Shown one piece after another: positions 16,294-24,562 of a stretch of 64,000 nucleotides of DNA. The stretch spans positions 1 to 64,000 of the forward strand of contig NZ_JALBYQ010000002.1 of assembly GCF_022678625.1 (NCBI RefSeq). Reading direction: 5' to 3'. The notes under the pieces are model-generated. The model searched no databases. It had not been told where the DNA came from and worked only from the letters and a program-made list of their open reading frames with translations. Made by a program: the position numbers and the translations under genes. How positions within the stretch are numbered: position 1 is the stretch's first letter; every line of letters starts with the position of its first letter. The DNA comes from Aliiroseovarius subalbicans (lineage in GTDB: Bacteria; Pseudomonadota; Alphaproteobacteria; Rhodobacterales; Rhodobacteraceae).

Positions 16294-17739
16294 ATGAAGA
16301 ATCTGGACCTCACAAATTCGGCCGAGAGAATCTCACTCCCCCCGAGAGAGCACCCGTATTGGATGACACTGGAGTACTGTCGTCATATTGGAATTCGCGT
16401 TCGTTCTGACCAGAAGCGGTTCTGGATGGCGCGAGTGCGCACAAAAAAGGGTTCATACAAACATGTGACATTGGACACGGGAGCTTCTGATGTTTCGGTC
16501 TCCATGACGTTCCAAGAGGCGCTCACTCTAGCAAGAGCGTGGTTTTCGTCCCCTCCTATTTCTGCGCTCTCGTCAGACCCATACCCCGTCGGCGTTCGTC
16601 AGGATCTGATATATTCGCCGTATGGCGACGTTTACACAGTAGCCCATGCATTAAGGGACTATGTTGAATGGAAGCGTATCGCTGCCGCCAAGTCGCATTT
16701 TGATGCGAATCTCAGCCTAATTAACCACCATATTCTCCCGGTGATCGGGGGTATCCCACTGAATGAGTTCAATGGCCGTCATATAACTCAGTTTTCCAGA
16801 AGGGTGCTTGAAACCGCTCCAAAGCGAGGCAATCAGAAAACGCCGCCACCACGGCCAATCGAGAGTTTGTCTCCAGAGGAATTGCGAAAGAGAAAGTGCA
16901 CACTAAATACCCTGCTAGGGATATTGCGCGTAGCCATCCAACTCGCATGGGAAAATGGGGGAACGGACTCCGAACGCGCTTGGCGTTGCATCCGACGAAT
17001 TCCCAACATTGCACGTCCAAGGCAAGTATTTTTATCTCGGAGTGAGTGCAATCGGCTCCTTGACGCCTGCAGGGATGATATTCGGAAACTGGTTCTAGGC
17101 GCATTGTACACTGGATGCCGAGCAGGTGAACTCTGTAACTTGCGCGTGAGAGATGTCGCGGCAAATGTATTTGGTATCTACATAGCACAAGCAAAAAACT
17201 ATCGGGCCCGCTACGTGTTCTTGCCGGACGAGGGCATGCAGTTTTTCTTGGATACTTGCGAGGGGCGGTCAGAAGACGAGCTCGTATTCCCCAAACGAAA
17301 TGGTGGTTCTTGGAACGTGCACTACAAGCACTTGTATCGGGAGGCCGTACAAAAGGCAGGCCTTCCGACAGACTTTGTATTTCATGGCTTGCGACATACC
17401 TACGCAAGCCAACTTGTCCAGGCTGGGACACCGCTCGTTGTTGTGGCGCAGCAGTTAGGGCACGCAAACACGGATACTGTGAGCCGAACATACGGGCACC
17501 TTGCCCCCCAGATCCGGGAGGCGCAGATACGTTCGAATTTCGCCCCTCTCGATAAAGTGTCGACAAACCGAGCAAGCGAGAACAAGGCGGCGCTTGATGA
17601 CCTATCCAAGAGCCTTCAAGGCGAAAATTGGAGGGAATACGGAGCGATGAGCACGGCCCATCCGTGGCCCCTATCAAACTTCTCGCGTGATAAAGACCCT
17701 GAACTAGGTAGTTTTCGCCGGTTAATCAGCAGACCCTAA
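16294..17739 (+). CDS. Tyrosine recombinase B of a tandem pair
   Basis: A 481-residue phage-integrase-family protein. The N-terminal 120 residues may bind arm-type DNA. A core-binding domain (about 125-230) follows, then the catalytic domain with Arg in YTGCRAGELCNLRVRD, Lys in AKNYRARY, the HGLRHTYAS box, the second His in LGHANTD and Tyr in SRTYGHLAP. All six catalytic positions look intact. It carries an extra C-terminal tail of about 60 residues. Together with recombinase A it may serve a different recombination event from the integrase at the other end of the element. Confidence 0.93.
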   Translation: MKNLDLTNSAERISLPPREHPYWMTLEYCRHIGIRVRSDQKRFWMARVRTKKGSYKHVTLDTGASDVSVSMTFQEALTLARAWFSSPPISALSSDPYPVGVRQDLIYSPYGDVYTVAHALRDYVEWKRIAAAKSHFDANLSLINHHILPVIGGIPLNEFNGRHITQFSRRVLETAPKRGNQKTPPPRPIESLSPEELRKRKCTLNTLLGILRVAIQLAWENGGTDSERAWRCIRRIPNIARPRQVFLSRSECNRLLDACRDDIRKLVLGALYTGCRAGELCNLRVRDVAANVFGIYIAQAKNYRARYVFLPDEGMQFFLDTCEGRSEDELVFPKRNGGSWNVHYKHLYREAVQKAGLPTDFVFHGLRHTYASQLVQAGTPLVVVAQQLGHANTDTVSRTYGHLAPQIREAQIRSNFAPLDKVSTNRASENKAALDDLSKSLQGENWREYGAMSTAHPWPLSNFSRDKDPELGSFRRLISRP

Positions 17740-17748
17740 AAACAGCGT

Positions 17749-18105
17749 TTAGCTTTTTGGTAGTGATTCAAGTGACGTCACAATTTCAAGAAATGCACTC
17801 TTTTGACGAGCCGAAAGCTGTAAAATGGATGAAACTAGGCGCGCGTCTTGTCTCGAAAGCCCCAATGCTTTCGCTCCATTTAATGGTTTAGTGCTGTCAG
17901 GGAAGAAGTCTGAAACGGGGGCGCCCAGTGTGTTAGCAATGTCCCACAGTTTGGAGCTGGAAATACGATTGGCGCCGGTTTCGTATTTTTGTACCTGCTG
18001 AAACCTGACGCCGATTGCTGCGCCTAGCTCGCTTTGCGAGAGACCAGAAATCTGCCTTGCCAGCCGAACAGCTTGGCCCACATGCTTGTCTATCGGATGA
18101 GTCAT
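17749..18105 (-). CDS. XRE-family HTH repressor
   Basis: A 118-residue regulator. Residues 10-67 form a Cro/CI-type HTH (VRLARQISGLSQSELGAAIG, then VQKYETGANRISSSKLWDIA), and the C-terminal half is a helical dimerisation part. It is transcribed against the recombinase pair, with only 9 bases between the stops. An inverted repeat TTTCTAC-N13-GTAGAAA sits directly upstream of its ATG and is a likely autoregulatory operator. It is probably the element's maintenance repressor (inferred from family and place). Confidence 0.9.
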   Translation of the reverse strand: MTHPIDKHVGQAVRLARQISGLSQSELGAAIGVRFQQVQKYETGANRISSSKLWDIANTLGAPVSDFFPDSTKPLNGAKALGLSRQDARLVSSILQLSARQKSAFLEIVTSLESLPKS

Positions 18106-18111
18106 GCAATC

Positions 18112-18138
18112 TTTCTACACGCATTAGGGTAGTAGAAA
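18112..18138. promoter_or_regulatory. Probable operator of the XRE repressor
   Basis: TTTCTAC at 18112-18118 and GTAGAAA at 18132-18138 form a perfect 7-bp inverted repeat with a 13-base spacer, 7-33 bases upstream of the repressor start. Size and place fit a dimeric XRE repressor site. Confidence 0.55.
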
Positions 18139-18404
18139 AAGTGATTTTTAGCCCAGCATGCAAGCCACGCCATGCAGGAACCCGTCGAGGTCAGACAACG
18201 CCATGCACTCGTCAGGGCGGTCATCTGAATCTTAGAACCGGTCTAGTTTGTCGAGGCTATTCATGGGGTTTGGATAGTTCAGCAGAAGCCCTCTGGAAAC
18301 TGAATGAATTGACGAAAATGGACGCGTTCAGGTGGACAAAAGGGTGGATGAAAAACACATAAACCCAATCAATCAATTGAATTTCAATGATTTTATCTGA
18401 GTAA
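18139..18404. other. Right end of the element, non-coding
   Basis: No convincing gene. The 10-mer ACGCCATGCA occurs at 18167-18176 and 18198-18207, and ATTGAATTTC at 18376-18385 matches the sequence just inside attL. These could be recombinase-binding sites. The last 60 bases before attR are AT-rich. Confidence 0.4.
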
Positions 18405-18421
18405 GTGGTGCGGTCGGTGGG
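18405..18421. repeat. attR: 17-bp attachment repeat within tRNA-Leu
   Basis: GTGGTGCGGTCGGTGGG covers the encoded CCA, discriminator, acceptor strand and first T-stem bases of the tRNA (complement). It is identical to attL. Insertion therefore left the tRNA complete on this side and displaced a copy of its last bases to 3579. Confidence 0.85.
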
Positions 18422-18492
18422 ACTCGAACCCACACGAGTGTTACCTCACAGCGACCTCAACGCTGCGCGTCTACCAATTCCGCCACGACCGC
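18406..18492 (-). tRNA. tRNA-Leu (anticodon GAG)
   Basis: An 87-base class II tRNA including the encoded CCA. Acceptor GCGGTCG pairs with CGACCGC. The anticodon arm is CAGCG-TTGAGGT-CGCTG, giving GAG in the loop, and a long variable arm and T arm (GGGTTCGAGTCCC) follow. It reads leftward, and its 3' end is the integration site of the element. The encoded CCA is intact. Confidence 0.97.
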
Positions 18493-18607
18493 AAATCCTG
18501 ACTTGGTGAGGCGCTTCATAGCGAGGCTTCCCGCGGAATGGAAGAGGAAAACCGCCGCCTGTGCCACCGGCTTGCCACGCCCCCTTCACTGGGCGTAAAC
18601 CGGGGCC

Positions 18608-19276
18608 ATGGTGGAGTGGAAAACAACCAACGGGCTGACCGACTACGACGAGGCTGTGGCGTTCATGGAGGCGCATGCCGATGCGATGGCGCGTGGCGAG
18701 GCGGATGAACTTGTCTGGCTGGTTGAGCATCCGCCACTTTATACCGCTGGCACCTCGGCCAACCCGGTCGATCTGGTCGATCCCGACCGGTTCCCGGTCT
18801 ATCCGTCCAAGCGCGGCGGGCAGTATACATATCACGGCCCGGGTCAGCGGGTGGTCTATGTCATGCTGGACGTGGGAAAACGCGGCCACGATGTGCGCCT
18901 TTTCGTGCAGCAGCTGGAAGAATGGGTGATCGCGGCGCTTGCCGAGTTCAACGTGACCGGCGAGATCCGCGAGGGCCGCGTGGGCGTCTGGGTCCAGCGC
19001 GACGACAAGCCCCTGACCGTCACCGGGGCCAAACGGGAAGACAAGATCGCCGCCATTGGCATTCGCCTGCGCAAATGGATCAGCTTCCATGGCATTTCGA
19101 TCAACGTAGAGCCAGAGCTTGACCATTTCACCGGGATCGTGCCCTGCGGCATCACGGAACACGGTGTGACCAGCCTGGTAGATCTGGGCCTTCCGGTCAC
19201 CATGGGCGACGTGGACGTGGCGCTGCGGCGCAGCTTTGATCAGGTTTTTGGCGCGTTGGACCGAGGTAGCGTTTGA
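18608..19276 (+). CDS. lipB: Octanoyl-[acyl-carrier-protein]:protein octanoyltransferase
   Basis: A 222-residue enzyme that moves octanoate from acyl carrier protein to the lipoyl domains of 2-oxoacid dehydrogenases and the glycine cleavage H protein, the first step of lipoate synthesis. Conserved parts are [10 protein letters not shown], the [12 protein letters not shown] motif (69-80), Lys146 in [12 protein letters not shown] and catalytic Cys180 in [12 protein letters not shown]. The length is usual. It stands alone between the tRNA and the cytochrome c gene, on the same strand as the latter. Confidence 0.97.
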   Translation: MVEWKTTNGLTDYDEAVAFMEAHADAMARGEADELVWLVEHPPLYTAGTSANPVDLVDPDRFPVYPSKRGGQYTYHGPGQRVVYVMLDVGKRGHDVRLFVQQLEEWVIAALAEFNVTGEIREGRVGVWVQRDDKPLTVTGAKREDKIAAIGIRLRKWISFHGISINVEPELDHFTGIVPCGITEHGVTSLVDLGLPVTMGDVDVALRRSFDQVFGALDRGSV

Positions 19277-19478
19277 ACCATCGTGATTCGCCGTTTGAGC
19301 CGGTTTCCTTACCTTTGGGGCGCATTGCCACATAGGAACACGTGTCGTATCGGCCGCTTTCCGCACTGCAGCACCCTGCGACAGCGCGCCCTGTTGGTTT
19401 CCGCTTGCATTTGCGGCAGGTTCCGCCTGAAATTCGCGCGCCTTTGCGCAAACCGAGCCCCAAACTACGAGGATGACC

Positions 19479-19973
19479 ATGAAAACTCTTCTGACCACCA
19501 CCGCTGCCTTGCTGGCCCTGTCGGGCACTGCCTTCGCTGAAGTCGACCTCGCCAAGGGTGAAAAAGACTTCAAAAAGTGCAAAGCCTGCCACGCAATCGT
19601 GGATGATGCCGGCGAAGTGATCGTCAAGGGCGGCAAAACCGGCCCGAACCTCTATGGCATCGTCGGCCGCACCGCTGGCTCCTACGAGGGCTTCAAATTC
19701 GGCGCGTCGATCATCGCCGCTGGCGAAGCCGGGCTGGTCTGGGACGAAGAGCAGCTGATCGCCTACGCGATGGACCCGAAGGCATACCTGAAGGATGTTC
19801 TGGACGACGGCGCGGCCAAGTCGAAGATGACCTTCAAGCTGAAGACTCCGGAAAACGTTGTTGCCTACCTGGCCAGCCTGGCCCCGGCCCCGATGGCCGA
19901 AGAGGGTGAAGCCGAAGAAGCTGCCGCCGATGACGCCGCAGCCGCCGATGGTGACACCGCCGCCAGCGAATAA
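19479..19973 (+). CDS. Periplasmic class I c-type cytochrome with acidic tail (c550-like)
   Basis: A 164-residue precursor. Signal peptide residues 1-20 end AFA, with cleavage before Glu21. The haem site is CKACH (34-38) and Met117 (KSKMTFK) is the likely sixth ligand; the sequence is close to Paracoccus cytochrome c550, an electron carrier between bc1 and the aa3 oxidase. The last 30 residues are Ala/Asp/Glu-rich and probably disordered. The second ATG (19479) lies 6 bases from GAGG; the ATG at 19473 touches it and is unlikely. A strong terminator follows. The oxidase subunit I gene lies 1 kb downstream, an arrangement like that known for c550 and ctaD in Paracoccus. Confidence 0.93.
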   Translation: MKTLLTTTAALLALSGTAFAEVDLAKGEKDFKKCKACHAIVDDAGEVIVKGGKTGPNLYGIVGRTAGSYEGFKFGASIIAAGEAGLVWDEEQLIAYAMDPKAYLKDVLDDGAAKSKMTFKLKTPENVVAYLASLAPAPMAEEGEAEEAAADDAAAADGDTAASE

Positions 19974-19996
19974 GCCCTTTCCAAATGGGTATTCCG

Positions 19997-20037
19997 GCCC
20001 GCCCCCGCGTATTCGCGGTGGGCGGGCTTTTTTTTAC
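19997..20037 (+). terminator. Rho-independent terminator after cytochrome c
   Basis: A long GC hairpin (GCCCGCCCCCGCG and CGCGGTGGGCGGGC around a TATT loop) is followed by eight or more T. It also faces the end of the convergent LysE gene. Confidence 0.9.
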
Positions 20038-20049
20038 GTGCGGCGTGGT

Positions 20050-20667
20050 TCACCGGCTGGCGATCCAGACCGCAGCGCCACTTAGCGCCCCGGCGGTCGC
20101 CATGTTGAACCGCTTCAGCGATCTGGGAGAGGTGAACGCCTGCCGCGCCTTGTCGGCGGCGGTGACATACGCCGCAAATACCAGGGTCAGAACGATGACG
20201 ATGGCTGCTCCCAGCCACATAGCGGTGTCCAGAGTCAGGCGTTCGGCGTGCAGGATCGAGGGCAGCAGCGCCAAGTAGAACAGCATCGCCTTGGGATTGC
20301 CCATTGTGACAGTCCATCCAGCAAGCACACGCGCGGCACGGCCTTTTTCGCGCGGCGCCGCCTGTGCCGGGTCCAACCGCACCGGGGCCCGCCAGGTTTT
20401 GATCGCCAAGAAAAGAAGATAAGCGACACCGGCCCATTTGATCACAAGAAACACGGCCGGAATGCGGGACGCGACGACCGCAAGCCCGCCCAGCGACAGG
20501 GTCAGCCAGACCAAGTCGCCCAGGATCATGCCGACACAGAACCAAGCGGTGCGACGAGCACCCCAGGCCATAACCGTGGCCAGGATGGCTGCCAACCCCG
20601 GCCCGGGCGTTGCTGCCGCGAGCGCCAGCGCCCCGACGAACACCCAGAAATCCCATTGGAACAGCAT
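20050..20667 (-). CDS. LysE/RhtB-family amino acid exporter
   Basis: A 205-residue inner-membrane protein with six predicted hydrophobic segments. The family hallmarks are TPGPGLAAILATVMAWG near the N-terminus, GVAYLLFLAIKTWR, and the conserved GNPKAMLFYLALLP. The family exports amino acids or related small molecules; the substrate cannot be read from the sequence. An AAAGGGA ribosome site precedes the ATG. It lies between the cytochrome c gene and ctaD on the opposite strand. Confidence 0.92.
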   Translation of the reverse strand: MLFQWDFWVFVGALALAAATPGPGLAAILATVMAWGARRTAWFCVGMILGDLVWLTLSLGGLAVVASRIPAVFLVIKWAGVAYLLFLAIKTWRAPVRLDPAQAAPREKGRAARVLAGWTVTMGNPKAMLFYLALLPSILHAERLTLDTAMWLGAAIVIVLTLVFAAYVTAADKARQAFTSPRSLKRFNMATAGALSGAAVWIASR

Positions 20668-20994
20668 CGCGGTCCCTTTCGTGTGACCAAAGGCGGCCGT
20701 CGGTCGGCCCGCTTATGTCGCAGCCCTCGCGCATCCACAGGGTAAAGTCCAGCCGATCCGAGGTCGCACCGGTCCGGCAACCGCACCGTGACACCGGCAA
20801 ACCGGCATCCTGATCGGCGCCCCCGTGCGTGATTTCACCTGCAAACGGCCCGCAAGGCGCCCACGCCGCCCAAGTTTTTTGCCTCAACCACGCCAGACCC
20901 CGTTGCCCTGTGACACTTCGCCCTTTAAAAACATTCAAAATCCGTGATGGGGCGACTCCCCAAACGGGCGAAGTAACCCTGAGGGAGGCACTAC
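20668..20994. other. Divergent intergenic region upstream of ctaD
   Basis: A 327-base region with the promoters of the LysE gene and ctaD. GAGGGAGG at 20981-20988 is the ctaD ribosome site. I see no gene and no recognisable regulator site. Confidence 0.5.
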
Positions 20995-22668
20995 ATGGCG
21001 GACGCAGCCATTCACGGCCATGACCACGAAGATACGCGCAGCTTCTTCACGCGTTGGTTCATGTCGACGAATCACAAGGACATCGGGATTCTCTACCTGT
21101 TTGTCGCAGGTCTGGTCGGGTTCATCTCGGTCTGTTTCACCGTTTACATGCGCCTCGAGCTCATGGAACCGGGCGTTCAATACATGTGCCTGGAAGGCGC
21201 ACGTTTCATCGCCAACTCGGCGGCGGAATGTACCCCGAACGGCCACCTGTGGAACGTGATGATCACCTATCACGGCGTACTGATGATGTTCTTCGTCGTC
21301 ATTCCCGCCTTGTTTGGTGGCTTCGGCAACTATTTCATGCCTTTGCAGATCGGCGCGCCGGACATGGCGTTCCCGCGCATGAACAACCTGTCGTTCTGGA
21401 TGTATGTGGCCGGTGTCGCGCTTGGCGTGGCCTCGCTTCTGTCGCCCGGCGGCAATGACCAGTTGGGTTCGGGTGTTGGCTGGGTGCTTTACCCGCCGCT
21501 GTCGACCACCGAAGGCGGCTACTCGATGGATCTGGCGATCTTCGCGGTTCACGTGTCGGGTGCCTCGTCCATTCTGGGCGCGATCAACATGATCACCACC
21601 TTCCTGAACATGCGTGCCCCCGGCATGACCATCTTCAAGGTGCCGCTGTTTGCCTGGTCGATCTTCGTCACCGCCTGGCTGATTCTGCTGTCGCTTCCGG
21701 TTCTGGCCGGCGCCATCACCATGCTGCTGATGGACCGCAACTTCGGCACGACCTTCTTTGACCCTGCCGGTGGCGGCGATCCGATCCTGTATCAGCACAT
21801 CCTGTGGTTCTTTGGCCACCCGGAAGTGTACATCGTCGTTCTGCCCGGTTTCGGCCTGGTGTCGCACATCTTCGCCACCTTCGCGCGCAAGCCTGTGTTC
21901 GGCTACCTGCCTATGGTCTGGGCGCTGATCGCGATCGGCTTCCTGGGCTTCGTCGTCTGGGCGCACCACATGTACACCGTGGGGATGAGCCTGACGCAGC
22001 AAAGCTACTTCATGCTGGCAACCATGGTCATCGCAGTGCCGACGGGTGTGAAGATCTTCAGCTGGATCGCCACCATGTGGGGCGGTTCGCTTGAGTTCAA
22101 AACGCCGATGCTGTTCGCGCTGGGCTTTTTGCTGCTGTTCACCGTTGGTGGTGTCACCGGTGTGGTTCTGTCGCAGGCTGGCGTCGACCGCGTCTATCAC
22201 GACACCTACTACGTCGTGGCGCACTTCCACTATACGATGTCGATGGGCGCGGCCTTCTGTATCTTCGCCGGGATTTACTTCTACATCGGCAAGATGTCGG
22301 GGCGTCATTACCCGGAATTCTGGGGCAAGGTGCACTTCTGGATGTTCTTCATCGGCGTGAACGTAACCTTCTTCCCGCAGCACTTCCTGGGTCGCCAGGG
22401 CATGCCGCGCCGCTACATCGACTATCCCGAGGCCTTCGCCTACTGGAACAAACTGTCGTCTGTTGGCGCCATGATCTCGTTCGCCTCGTTCCTGCTGTTC
22501 ATCGGCATCGTCGCCTACACCCTGCTCAAGGGCAAACGCGTGACCGAGAACAACTACTGGAACGAATACGCGGATACGCTGGAATGGACCCTGCCCTGCC
22601 CGCCGCCCGAGCACACGTTCGAGCAGCTGCCGAAGCAGGAGGACTGGGACAAGGGCCACGCGCACTGA
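20995..22668 (+). CDS. ctaD: Cytochrome c oxidase aa3, subunit I
   Basis: A 557-residue catalytic subunit of the proton-pumping aa3 oxidase, with 12 membrane helices. Numbering is one less than in Paracoccus. Haem a ligands are His93 and His412, and the haem a3 ligand is His410 ([10 protein letters not shown]). CuB ligands are His275 (HPEVY, with cross-linked Tyr279), His324 and His325 (WAHHMYTVG). Asp123 and Glu277 of the D channel and Lys353 of the K channel are present. The gene stands apart from the other oxidase subunits, as in Paracoccus. It ends in a terminator, and two membrane-protein genes follow. Confidence 0.98.
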   Translation: MADAAIHGHDHEDTRSFFTRWFMSTNHKDIGILYLFVAGLVGFISVCFTVYMRLELMEPGVQYMCLEGARFIANSAAECTPNGHLWNVMITYHGVLMMFFVVIPALFGGFGNYFMPLQIGAPDMAFPRMNNLSFWMYVAGVALGVASLLSPGGNDQLGSGVGWVLYPPLSTTEGGYSMDLAIFAVHVSGASSILGAINMITTFLNMRAPGMTIFKVPLFAWSIFVTAWLILLSLPVLAGAITMLLMDRNFGTTFFDPAGGGDPILYQHILWFFGHPEVYIVVLPGFGLVSHIFATFARKPVFGYLPMVWALIAIGFLGFVVWAHHMYTVGMSLTQQSYFMLATMVIAVPTGVKIFSWIATMWGGSLEFKTPMLFALGFLLLFTVGGVTGVVLSQAGVDRVYHDTYYVVAHFHYTMSMGAAFCIFAGIYFYIGKMSGRHYPEFWGKVHFWMFFIGVNVTFFPQHFLGRQGMPRRYIDYPEAFAYWNKLSSVGAMISFASFLLFIGIVAYTLLKGKRVTENNYWNEYADTLEWTLPCPPPEHTFEQLPKQEDWDKGHAH

Positions 22669-22689
22669 TCCCCGTCACTTGAGACAAAG

Positions 22690-22720
22690 AGGCCCGGTCG
22701 GAAACGCCCGGGCCTTTTCT
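22690..22720 (+). terminator. Rho-independent terminator after ctaD
   Basis: AGGCCCGG pairs perfectly with CCGGGCCT around a 10-base loop, followed by TTTTCTTTT. Confidence 0.9.
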
Positions 22721-22749
22721 TTTGCCCGAACCCGTGCCAATCACAGGGC

Positions 22750-23286
22750 ATGACTTTGTCGGACCTGTTTCATGCGTTGATCGTGCTGGTCCCCGTCGGG
22801 TTGGCCTGGCGGGGGGCGCAGCTGTGGACCCTGATGGCCAGCGTCGCGGGCCTGTATCTGGGGACCGCAGCGCTGAGTCGCCTGCTGCTGACCCTGGCTC
22901 CGCAGCTGTTCGCGGTCGGTGGCACTGATCCCGCGCTGCAGGACAGTTACTATGTGGCCGCGCCACCCGGCACCTGGACCACGGCCTTGGTCTGGGGCCT
23001 GCTGGCCCTTGCCACCCGCGCGTTGGCACAGCGCAACGCTCTGCTGTATCCACGCCTTGCATGCGGGCTGTTCTGGGGGCTTCTGGTCGCGCAGGTGTCC
23101 GGCTGGGTCCTGCCGCGCCTGTGGATGGCGCAGGTCACTTCTCTGGACCCCGAAACGTTGGTCGAGCGCTTCACACCACTGAACGGCACCGCGATGGCGC
23201 TGGGCATTGTCGCGTTTGTGGCACTCGCGGGCCTGATCACACTGTTGGCCGCTTCGGCGATCTCCCTTTTTCGCACCGAACGCTGA
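22750..23286 (+). CDS. Unknown four-helix membrane protein downstream of ctaD
   Basis: A 178-residue inner-membrane protein with hydrophobic segments at about residues 5-25, 28-50, 75-110 and 150-173. A loop of about 20 residues (GGTDPALQDSYYVAAPPGTW) follows the second segment and resembles the short conserved loops of oxidase-associated proteins. The stop overlaps the ATG of the DUF2244 gene, so the two are coupled. I do not recognise the family. Position suggests a link with oxidase assembly or stability (inference). Confidence 0.8.
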   Translation: MTLSDLFHALIVLVPVGLAWRGAQLWTLMASVAGLYLGTAALSRLLLTLAPQLFAVGGTDPALQDSYYVAAPPGTWTTALVWGLLALATRALAQRNALLYPRLACGLFWGLLVAQVSGWVLPRLWMAQVTSLDPETLVERFTPLNGTAMALGIVAFVALAGLITLLAASAISLFRTER

Positions 23287-23828
23287 TGCCATACGAATGG
23301 ACCACAGCCATCACCCAGGCCCCGCCTGTGGATCACCCGCCCAGCTTCTCGGCCGGGGATGCACCGGTGGCGGAACTGCACGCCTGGCCGTTCCGATCCC
23401 TGCCGCGCCGGGGTTTTGTCGGGATCATCGGCATGGCCTTCCTGCTTCTGATGATCCCGCTGTTTCCCCTGATCGGGTCGGTTCTGCTGTGGGGGATTCT
23501 GCCTTTCGCCCTGACCGCCCTGGCCGGGCTGTGGTTCTTCATCGAAAAAAGCTACAAGGACGGCGAGATCCTGGAGGAGCTGGAGATCTGGCCCGACCAC
23601 ATTCGCCTGACCCGCACAGGCCCGAAGCGCCGTCGGCAGGTTTGGGAGGCCAACCCCTATTGGGTCAGCCTCGAAATCCACCCGACCGGAGGCCCGGTTG
23701 CGAATTACCTGACACTGAAAGGCGCTGGGCGCACGGTCGAACTGGGCGCCTTCCTCGATGAAACGGAACGGCCGACGTTGCACGACGCGCTGACCCGCGC
23801 CCTGATTCTTGCGAAAAGCCGTCAGTAG
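23286..23828 (+). CDS. DUF2244 integral membrane protein
   Basis: A 180-residue protein. Two membrane segments (about residues 45-65 and 66-85) are followed by a cytoplasmic beta-rich part with EELEIWPDHIRLTRTGPKRR and VWEANPYWVSLEIHPTGGPV, typical of DUF2244. Members are common in alphaproteobacteria near cytochrome oxidase genes, but the function is not established. It is coupled to the gene before it (TGA/ATG overlap) and lies in the ctaD neighbourhood. Confidence 0.88.
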   Translation: MPYEWTTAITQAPPVDHPPSFSAGDAPVAELHAWPFRSLPRRGFVGIIGMAFLLLMIPLFPLIGSVLLWGILPFALTALAGLWFFIEKSYKDGEILEELEIWPDHIRLTRTGPKRRRQVWEANPYWVSLEIHPTGGPVANYLTLKGAGRTVELGAFLDETERPTLHDALTRALILAKSRQ

Positions 23829-23911
23829 GGCAAACCACGCGCACCGGGCGCCAAATCAGAATCGAGTGTGGCGCAGCCACGCCTTTGGATCACGCGCGGC
23901 CTGGCTGGGGC

Positions 23912-24370
23912 TCAGCCCAGCAGGTCCTTGACCATCGGGCCGACGCGGCCGAAATCCATCTGGCCGGTGTATTTCGACTTCAGCACGCCCATGACCTTGC
24001 CCATATCGCGAATGCTTTCGGCGCCGACCTTGGCAATGGCCGCTTTCACCGCAGCTTCGGTCTCGGCCTCGTCCAGCTGTTTGGGCAGGAACTCTTCGAT
24101 GACACCGACTTCCGTCAGTTCCTTCTCGGCCAACTCCAGCCGCCCGCCCTCTTCATAAGCACGCGCACTTTCCTGGCGCTGTTTCACCATCTTGCCCAGA
24201 ATCGACAGCACATCGGCGTCGGTGACAGTGGCGTCATCGCCCTTGCCACGCAGGTCGATATCCTTGTCCTTGATCGCGGCATTGATAAGGCGCAGCGTCG
24301 AAAGCCGTGCCGCGTCCTTGTTTTTCATCGCCGTTTTCAAGGCGTCCGTGATGCGGTTTCGCATTTCCAT
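23912..24370 (-). CDS. GatB/YqeY domain protein
   Basis: A 152-residue all-helical protein matching the stand-alone YqeY family, related to the C-terminal tRNA-binding domain of GatB: RNRITDALKTAMKNKD, LSTLRLINAAIKDKDID, then VIEEFLPKQLDEAE and MGKVMGVLKSKYTGQMD. A role in tRNA-linked processes is suggested by homology only. It lies divergent from carA, as in many Rhodobacterales. Confidence 0.93.
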   Translation of the reverse strand: MEMRNRITDALKTAMKNKDAARLSTLRLINAAIKDKDIDLRGKGDDATVTDADVLSILGKMVKQRQESARAYEEGGRLELAEKELTEVGVIEEFLPKQLDEAETEAAVKAAIAKVGAESIRDMGKVMGVLKSKYTGQMDFGRVGPMVKDLLG

Positions 24371-24562
24371 CTGTCCGGTGCATCCCCATGCTTTTCAGAA
24401 GTCCGACACTATCCAATCCGATCCGGGCTTACAACTCCCCCCGAAACCCGCTAAGTCTCTGTTTTCATTGAATACGGCAAAAAAGCGCAGAGCCGTGATG
24501 CCCCTTGACCCCACGTGCCACCGCGCTTAGGTTCCGGCCTGTTTGAAATCGGGGGAACGTCC

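Larger units (their letters stand above)
3579..18421. mobile_element. Integrative element in tRNA-Leu(GAG), 14.8 kb
   Basis: The element is bounded by the 17-bp repeat GTGGTGCGGTCGGTGGG, which occurs at 3579-3595 and at 18405-18421. The right copy is the 3' end of an intact tRNA-Leu gene, a classical attachment site for tyrosine integrases. An integrase gene starts 121 bases inside the left copy. Inside are an AlpA-like regulator, a replication-like wHTH gene, overlapping small genes, an AT-rich two-component cargo, an IS3 remnant, two more tyrosine recombinases and an XRE repressor. Structural phage genes and conjugation genes are absent. The mosaic base composition (AT-rich from about 9200 to 14500, GC-richer elsewhere) suggests stepwise assembly. 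Whether it is still mobile is unknown. Confidence 0.85.

Noticed and set aside
3579-18421. Complete prophage
   Set aside because: No head, tail, portal, large terminase or lysis gene is visible; only integration, control and replication-like genes remain.
18446-19636. 396-codon minus-strand frame opposite lipB and the tRNA
   Set aside because: It overlaps the tRNA, lipB and the cytochrome start and has no coding character.
20935-22665. 576-codon minus-strand open frame opposite ctaD
   Set aside because: It lies wholly on the antisense strand of a certain oxidase gene, with low-complexity His/Arg/Glu content.
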